DNA of 10,318 nucleotides from an uncultured Pirellulaceae bacterium. GTDB taxonomy: Bacteria > Planctomycetota > Planctomycetia > Pirellulales > Pirellulaceae. The translations under genes and the position numbers were made by a program. Positions 5,664-10,318 of the stretch are shown one piece after another. How positions within the stretch are numbered: the first letter of the stretch is position 1; the number at the start of each line of letters is the position of its first letter. The stretch is from assembly GCA_947258905.1 (NCBI GenBank), contig CAMYKF010000636.1, positions 1 to 10,318 of the forward strand. Direction: 5' to 3'. A model generated the notes under the pieces. That model worked only from the letters and a program-made list of their open reading frames with translations, searched no databases and was not told where the DNA came from.

Positions 5664-7214
5664 ATGATGCTCCAGCTGCTTGCTTCCGCACCGCACGTCG
5701 CTATCTGGATCACCGTGATGTTTGCGCTGATCCTCGTGGCGCTGATCGTCACCTTGGCGCTGGAAGAACAGATTCATGCCAAAAAGTCACTGATCGCCGG
5801 TCTGTTTGCCGTGCTCAGTCTGTTTCTGGCCACGGCCATCGGCATTCTGCCTTTTCAAAAGGTAGCCGTGGGCACGTACAGCGCCGAACCGACCGAAGCG
5901 GTCACAATCGTGGAACTGGACGAAGAAGGCAATGAGATCAAAAAGATCCTGGTCGAGCCTGATGCGGAAGAAGACGCCGGCGAACCGGAAGAGGCCGGCG
6001 AACACCCCGATTTGCACATCGAGGGTCATCGCATTTCCATGCCGGTCTACATTCCCGGTGTCGACTGGAGCGTCATCGTCATCATCATGGGCTCGGCGCT
6101 GTTTGTGGAAGTCACCAGCCGCTCGGGGCTGTTCACATGGATCGCGATCCGCGTCACCAAATTGTCGGGAGGCGATCCGCTCAAGCTGCTGTACTTCTAC
6201 GGCGTGATGACCGTGGTCTTCTCGGCCGTGCTCAATAATGTCACGGCGATGATCATCATCGGCTCGCTGACCGTGGTGTCACTGCAAAAGCTTGACAAGT
6301 GGGACCTGTTGCCCGGTTTCCTGTTGATCGAAGGCCTGCTGACCAATGTCGGTGGACTGCTGACGCTGATCAGCAGCGTGCCCAACATCATTGTTGGCAC
6401 AACCGCCGGAATCGACTTCATGACTTTCTTCATCAAGTCGGCCCCCTACGTCGTTGTGGCCACGTTTCTGACGCTGTGGATGGGCTCGCGTCTGTTTGGC
6501 ATTCGCGGGCTGAAAGGTGCCGACGAGATTCTGGCAGCCAGACAGGAAGTTGAGGGCTTCGACGAAAACGACGGTGTCGAGAGCTGGCGGTTTTTCAAAT
6601 TCTCCGTAGCCATGTTGCTCCTGTTTATCATTCTGATCGCCGGCACTTCGGCGCTGCCCGTAATCAACAAACTGGGGATGGGTTACGTGGCGGCTTCCAT
6701 GGCCATTATCATGCTGGCCGCCTTTCGCTCGGAGGTGGACAAGTTTTACAAGGCGGTGGACTGGGACCTGATCGGGTTCTTTATCGCCCTGTTCGTAATT
6801 ATTTATGTCATGGAGCACGCCCAGGTCCTGCATGCCATGGGCAAGGGGCTGCAAATGGTGTTAAGCGATATCCGCGGCACGCCGCCAACGATTCAGGATT
6901 CCAGTGTTTTGCTGGTCGGCAGTGCCGCGTTCAGCAGCGTAACCGACAACATCCCCTTGTCAGCCATGATGGCCAGTATCCTGAACGACTTCGGAACTCC
7001 CAACACTTCCGGTCTGTGGTGGTCAGTGATCTTTGGCTGCAACCTTGGCGGAAATCTGACGCCCATCGGTTCCGCTTCGACCCTGGTCGCCGTCACGATC
7101 ATGCACAAACACCAGGTCGCCATGTCATTCGGCAAGTTCGTTGTGATGGCGTTTCCTTATGCCTTGATGCACATCGTGTTGGCCATCGCCTACGTGGTCC
7201 TGTTCCTGCGCTAA
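5664..7214 (+). CDS. ArsB/NhaD-superfamily ion transporter, probable Na+/H+ antiporter
   Basis: This 516-residue inner-membrane protein has about eleven to twelve hydrophobic segments. Superfamily marks occur twice, as expected for its inverted-repeat fold: SAVLNNVTAMIIIG (187-200) with NVGGLLTLISSVPNIIVG (228-245), and SSVTDNIPLSAMM (424-436) with GGNLTPIGSAS (462-472). The TDNIP and DWDLIGFFIALFVI (366-379) segments are typical of NhaD-like and related permeases; Na+/H+ exchange is the best guess, but other anion or cation substrates of this superfamily cannot be excluded. An unusual hydrophilic, acid-rich insert (about 72-125, many Glu and Asp) separates helix 2 from helix 3, and a second charged loop spans about 285-307. 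The ATG at 5664 is followed at once by a second ATG (5667); neither has a clear Shine-Dalgarno site. The gene is divergent from acnA and convergent with the zinc-ribbon membrane protein. Confidence 0.88.
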   Translation: MMLQLLASAPHVAIWITVMFALILVALIVTLALEEQIHAKKSLIAGLFAVLSLFLATAIGILPFQKVAVGTYSAEPTEAVTIVELDEEGNEIKKILVEPDAEEDAGEPEEAGEHPDLHIEGHRISMPVYIPGVDWSVIVIIMGSALFVEVTSRSGLFTWIAIRVTKLSGGDPLKLLYFYGVMTVVFSAVLNNVTAMIIIGSLTVVSLQKLDKWDLLPGFLLIEGLLTNVGGLLTLISSVPNIIVGTTAGIDFMTFFIKSAPYVVVATFLTLWMGSRLFGIRGLKGADEILAARQEVEGFDENDGVESWRFFKFSVAMLLLFIILIAGTSALPVINKLGMGYVAASMAIIMLAAFRSEVDKFYKAVDWDLIGFFIALFVIIYVMEHAQVLHAMGKGLQMVLSDIRGTPPTIQDSSVLLVGSAAFSSVTDNIPLSAMMASILNDFGTPNTSGLWWSVIFGCNLGGNLTPIGSASTLVAVTIMHKHQVAMSFGKFVVMAFPYALMHIVLAIAYVVLFLR

Positions 7215-7532
7215 AGGTCGGGCGTCGGTGATGCGCCGTTTATCCGTGGATGCCCGCATCGGTGGGCCCCGACCCCAGGGTCTTCCAGCACCCTAATCGC
7301 AGGACCCCGGAACAGGTTTCCATCATCAAACACGTCAGGACAGACTGACCGGACCCGTTTTCGAACAAATCCGCCGCTTTTGATTATGAGAATCGGCGGA
7401 TTAATGGCCAGAACGAGTAGTTCGTCCGACTGGCCACTTCGTTGAAATCACGAAGAAATTGGCGCGATGGCGGCCATGCCTGCTGTTCTACCGAATCTTC
7501 GGTTGGCAGATCAATCACGCCTGGCCACAGCA
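7215..7532. other. gene-free convergent spacer rich in inverted repeats
   Basis: These 318 bp lie between two convergent stops and contain no open frame that I can support. They hold several inverted repeats: GGTCGGG/CCCGACC (7216-7222 with 7268-7274), GTCAG/CTGAC (7334-7338 with 7345-7349), the three-hairpin block listed separately, and ACCGAA/TTCGGT (7490-7495 with 7498-7503). The region probably carries the 3' ends of both flanking transcripts. A structured small RNA is possible but unproven, and no U-run marks a clean intrinsic terminator. Confidence 0.55.
7368..7455. terminator. three adjacent hairpins, possible bidirectional terminator or structured RNA
   Basis: Hairpin 1 is AATCCGCCG (7368-7376) with CGGCGGATT (7394-7402), a perfect 9-bp stem with a 17-nt loop. 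Hairpin 2 is TGGCCAG (7405-7411) with CTGGCCA (7430-7436), a 7-bp stem with an inner ACGA/TCGT pair. Hairpin 3 is CTTCGT (7437-7442) with ACGAAG (7450-7455), a 6-bp stem with a 7-nt loop. They are separated by 2 and 0 bases. Being inverted repeats they can fold in transcripts of either strand. The position between convergent genes favours termination; the tight packing also fits a compact RNA. Confidence 0.45.
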
Positions 7533-9305
7533 TCAGTTCCTTTCCCGAATCAGCCCCAATGATTTAACGTAACGGGAACGGTACATCCAGATTCCGTAGA
7601 CAGGCCGGCCGTCGCCGCCCAATCGCTGACCGGTTCCCGAGGCCGGTGTGCCGTACCACTTCGAAGTGTATGAGCGGCCTTTGTTGAAGCCCCTGGGAGT
7701 GATTTCCATAAACACAAACTGCACCCCTTTGACCCACTGGTCCGCGTTTACATTGATGGCTGCCAGGGCGTATCCCTCACGAGCCATGAGCGATTTGCTG
7801 TCGGTCGCGTGCTCGTAGATCGGAGCGATGTTGGCAATCACCTTGCCGGCATTGGTGTTAACCTCGATTAAATCGATACCAATCACAGGCAGTTTGGCGG
7901 GGTGCACGATGAAACGCCGCTGACCGCGATCCTGACCCGCCGATGCGCTCAAATAATGCGGGGCAAAATTCATACGACAACGCGGGTGGATACTGGAGTC
8001 CATCAGGTTTTCAAGGGAGCGGACGTTTTCCAGAAGGGTTTCGTTGCGCGCCTGTTGCTGCTCGTCCAGTTTGATTTCTGGCACCACGGCGCGGGACGGC
8101 GCAGCGTCCTCGCCGAGCCGCAGCGAAGTCACAAACTTCTCGCTAACAGGTCCAGGTACCCGCGACGATGGTCCGGTGACCCGAATGTGCACAACCAGAT
8201 CATCCATCAACACAAAACAGCCATCGACGGAACGCGCCGAGTCGATGATTTGATAGCTCCGCCCCGGATGGCCCGAAACTGAAACCGAATGCGTGTGCTC
8301 GATATTGCCGATCGCTGACTGAACGTCATCCAGAATCCGACGATTGGTCTGGTCGGCACTGGCCGGGTAACGGAAAACACCGAGTGCAAACTTCTGATTC
8401 TGAACCGAAGCAGAAATCTCGCGAACCCTGGCATTTTGCCGATTGACTCGCAGCCGCGACTCGCTGGTGGTCGGCTGTCCAAGAAACTGTGCACTGATGT
8501 TGAGATCGGGTACGGCCACACGACGCCATTTGTCAGCCGGCGAGGGCAGCCCCATTTCGTCATCGTCGAATCCTTCCCAATTGGGCCAGGTGCCGATCCA
8601 CGGGCTGCTGACGCGTGTCATGTCGATGGCAAACTGTTCTTGTTCGGTGGCCGGCTGGACGACTGGCATCTCTTCCTCGTCGGATCGGTTGCCACCAAAA
8701 ACCGAAGCCATAAACACAATGAACACGAATGCCGCACCTGCTCCGCCGCCGATCAATGACGCCGCCTTGAATCGTCGCAGACTGAACGCCAACAAACCGG
8801 CTCCCAGCAGGCCCAGCAACAAACCAACCGCCTGGCCCAGCGTACCGGCTCCCTGAAACCGCGCGACCTGCGTTCCCAAAACCGGCAGCAAGTTCAACAC
8901 GATACCCAGCAGCAACAGGAACCCGCCCAGCCCCAAACAGATTCTTTCCACGAGCCCGAATTTGGCGGTTGACGATTGTTTTCCCCAACCCGCGGGCACT
9001 TGCCACGCAGCCGGGTCGGGAGGCGGCGGTAAGGGCTGGTCTGTTGCAGAGAGCGCATCCGCCGGCAATGGCGTCTGGGACAAATCGTCATCGGCAAGCG
9101 GTGTCAGTGATTCGCTGACAGTATCTGCCGGCTTGTCCACTGGCAGGAATCTCGGTGCCGGTCTGCCGGGTGACGAGTCTGAAAGCTGGACGTAGACCTG
9201 GAACTGTGCAGAACATGCCTGGCATTGCACCAATTGACCGGCCAGATGTGCATCCACCTGGTAAGCCTGTTGGCAGTCTGGACAATGGACCTTGATTTGC
9301 GTCAC
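7533..9305 (-). CDS. zinc-ribbon membrane protein with exported domains, function unknown
   Basis: With the GTG at 9303-9305 the protein has 590 residues. An N-terminal zinc ribbon of the MJ0042 type carries Cys pairs CPDC (8-11) and CQAC (28-31). A Pro/Asp-rich linker follows (about 45-112), then three hydrophobic helices (about 120-139, 157-175, 181-203). An odd helix count puts the ribbon in the cytoplasm and the large C-terminal part outside. That part has an alpha/beta-looking segment (about 266-398, with SGHPGRSYQI) and a Gly/aromatic-rich C-terminal domain (about 470-590, with EGYALAAINVNAD and SYTSKWYGTPA) that I recall as a recurrent planctomycete domain; both are unverified. No catalytic motif is seen. 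The GTG start is chosen because GGGGA lies just upstream and the ribbon begins seven residues in; an earlier in-frame GTG at 9347 lacks a ribosome-binding site. It is convergent with the ion transporter. Confidence 0.8.
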   Translation of the reverse strand: MTQIKVHCPDCQQAYQVDAHLAGQLVQCQACSAQFQVYVQLSDSSPGRPAPRFLPVDKPADTVSESLTPLADDDLSQTPLPADALSATDQPLPPPPDPAAWQVPAGWGKQSSTAKFGLVERICLGLGGFLLLLGIVLNLLPVLGTQVARFQGAGTLGQAVGLLLGLLGAGLLAFSLRRFKAASLIGGGAGAAFVFIVFMASVFGGNRSDEEEMPVVQPATEQEQFAIDMTRVSSPWIGTWPNWEGFDDDEMGLPSPADKWRRVAVPDLNISAQFLGQPTTSESRLRVNRQNARVREISASVQNQKFALGVFRYPASADQTNRRILDDVQSAIGNIEHTHSVSVSGHPGRSYQIIDSARSVDGCFVLMDDLVVHIRVTGPSSRVPGPVSEKFVTSLRLGEDAAPSRAVVPEIKLDEQQQARNETLLENVRSLENLMDSSIHPRCRMNFAPHYLSASAGQDRGQRRFIVHPAKLPVIGIDLIEVNTNAGKVIANIAPIYEHATDSKSLMAREGYALAAINVNADQWVKGVQFVFMEITPRGFNKGRSYTSKWYGTPASGTGQRLGGDGRPVYGIWMYRSRYVKSLGLIRERN

Positions 9306-9383
9306 AGATTCCCCGAACGATCCCTGAAGACGAGCTCCGGCAAGCACCTGACCGAATTGCGCAGCAAGCGGAAAGGACCCTGC

Positions 9384-9413
9384 ATTTTACGACGCCACAC
9401 ATTTGCAATTCAA
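9384..9413 (-). promoter_or_regulatory. candidate promoter for the zinc-ribbon membrane protein
   Basis: On the minus strand TTGAAT (9408-9413, four of six) and TAAAAT (9384-9389, five of six) are spaced by 18 bp. Transcription would begin near 9377, about 70 nt before the GTG at 9305. It lies in the 191-bp gap after the Lon-related gene, which suggests the two genes are transcribed separately. I see no convincing terminator for the Lon-related gene in that gap. Confidence 0.4.
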
Positions 9414-9496
9414 GAATTCGGCGGCTGCACGATTTCTTTCACGGTCAATGAAACCACCAGTCGCATGATCGTTAAAACCGTTACCCGGCCGGAAAA

Positions 9497-10318
9497 TCAG
9501 GCTTCACGCGGTTCTTCGGTCACCGGAACGCCTTCGATCGGGTTTTCGGCCGGTGTCTCTTCTTCTTCGCGCTGAATGGTGGTCAGTTGGGAAGGACTAG
9601 CCAGCGTACGCCGCCAGTAGTCATGAGCCTTCTCCACGGCCACGTGCAGCAACGTACCTGGCGGGTATTCGCCATCCTGGAACTCCCCGGCCGGGACTCC
9701 TGTCATCAGCTCGATTGCTTCATGAATGGTGCTGACGGCGTAAACCTGGAACTTGCCCTCGCGGCAAGCATCCACGATATCGCGTCGCAACATCAGATCG
9801 CCCGCATTGGACTGCGGGATAACGACGCCCTGTTTGCCGGTTAATCCAAAATAGGCGCAGGCATCGTAGAAGCCTTCCACCTTTTCGTTGACGCCGCCGA
9901 TCGCTTCCAGATGACCGTGCTGATCGATCGCTCCGGTCATGGCCATGCCCTGGTGAATGGGCTTGTTAGTCAAGGCACTGAGCAGGCAAACCATTTCGGC
10001 ACCGGAGGCCGAATCGCCATCGATGCCGCCATAACTTTGTTCGAACGCCAGCGATGCGCTGAAGGCCAGGGGATGCGGCAGCTTCAACAGGTTGCGCAGC
10101 AGGCCGCCGAGTATGTGAAAACCCTTGGTGTGAATCGAGCCCGACATTTTCGCAAAGCCCTCGATATTGATCAGCCCGGCCCGGCCGGGGCCGATCGAGG
10201 CGGTGACCCGCGCCGGGAACCCGTAGGTCAAGGGCCCGGCCCGCATCACAGCCAGACCGTTAATCTGCCCGACGACGTCACCATCGGTTTTCACGATGAT
10301 CGTGCCGCGCTCGACCAG
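9497..10318 (-). CDS. Lon-related ATP-dependent protease, C-terminal proteolytic domain (5' end outside window)
   Basis: The visible 273 residues are the C-terminal part; the frame is open to the right edge (LVERGTIIV...), so the N-terminal ATPase lies outside. The Lon-type Ser-Lys dyad is complete: Ser103 of the fragment in DGDSASGAE and Lys146 in GGVNEKVEGF. The 43-residue spacing equals that of E. coli Lon Ser679/Lys722. Flanking segments GQINGLAV, GSIHTKGFHILGG, FEQSYGGIDGDSAS and GLTGKQGVVIP follow the Lon-related (YcbZ/AAA_32-type) subfamily rather than canonical Lon, which has DGPSAG. Such proteins degrade damaged or regulatory proteins in the cytosol using ATP. After the protease domain comes a tail of about 60 residues ending in an acidic, Pro-rich stretch (EEEETPAENPIEGVPVTEEP), unlikely to be structured. 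The internal GTG at 10294 is not a real start. Confidence 0.9.
   Translation of the reverse strand: MVERGTIIVKTDGDVVGQINGLAVMRAGPLTYGFPARVTASIGPGRAGLINIEGFAKMSGSIHTKGFHILGGLLRNLLKLPHPLAFSASLAFEQSYGGIDGDSASGAEMVCLLSALTNKPIHQGMAMTGAIDQHGHLEAIGGVNEKVEGFYDACAYFGLTGKQGVVIPQSNAGDLMLRRDIVDACREGKFQVYAVSTIHEAIELMTGVPAGEFQDGEYPPGTLLHVAVEKAHDYWRRTLASPSQLTTIQREEEETPAENPIEGVPVTEEPREA

Noticed and set aside
5543..5935. Plus-strand open frame of 130 codons upstream of the ion transporter
   Set aside because: It overlaps the transporter in another frame and its product is Arg/His-rich with no domain, typical of a shadow frame in GC-rich DNA.

Overview
The window looks like chromosomal DNA from a planctomycete, most likely of the Pirellulales type. 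The clues are lineage-style proteins: a short three-helix membrane protein opening MDPLHF, a protein with an N-terminal CPDC...CQAC zinc ribbon followed by membrane helices and exported domains, and a Cys-rich protein with a very basic tail. Shine-Dalgarno sites are weak or absent and the DNA is moderately GC-rich. The assignment rests on remembered family resemblance, not a search. No insertion sequence, tRNA, rRNA, CRISPR array or phage gene is visible.

Layout. From 1 to 5385 everything is on the minus strand. In transcription order this is acnA (aconitase, 5385-2674), a small Cys-rich basic protein (2386-1988), the fluoride channel gene crcB/fluC (1922-1515), a spacer with a 20-bp tandem repeat (1381-1480), a three-helix membrane protein (1355-813), a SlyD-like FKBP prolyl isomerase (813-325) whose start overlaps the previous stop, and the 5' end of glmU (230-1), cut by the window edge. 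A divergent spacer (5386-5663) separates acnA from a plus-strand ArsB/NhaD-superfamily ion transporter (5664-7214). A 318-bp convergent spacer full of inverted repeats (7215-7532) follows. Then come two minus-strand genes: a zinc-ribbon/membrane/exported-domain protein (9305-7533) and the C-terminal part of a Lon-related protease (10318-9497), which runs off the right edge.

Most genes are housekeeping: TCA cycle, cell-wall precursor synthesis, protein folding, protein turnover and ion homeostasis. The only tight coupling is the TGATG junction between the membrane protein and the SlyD-like gene; the other spacers are large enough for separate promoters. I do not see a defence system, biosynthetic cluster or mobile system. 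The parts least explained by known families are the in-register 20-bp repeats, the hairpin-rich convergent spacer, the Cys-rich basic protein and the zinc-ribbon membrane protein.
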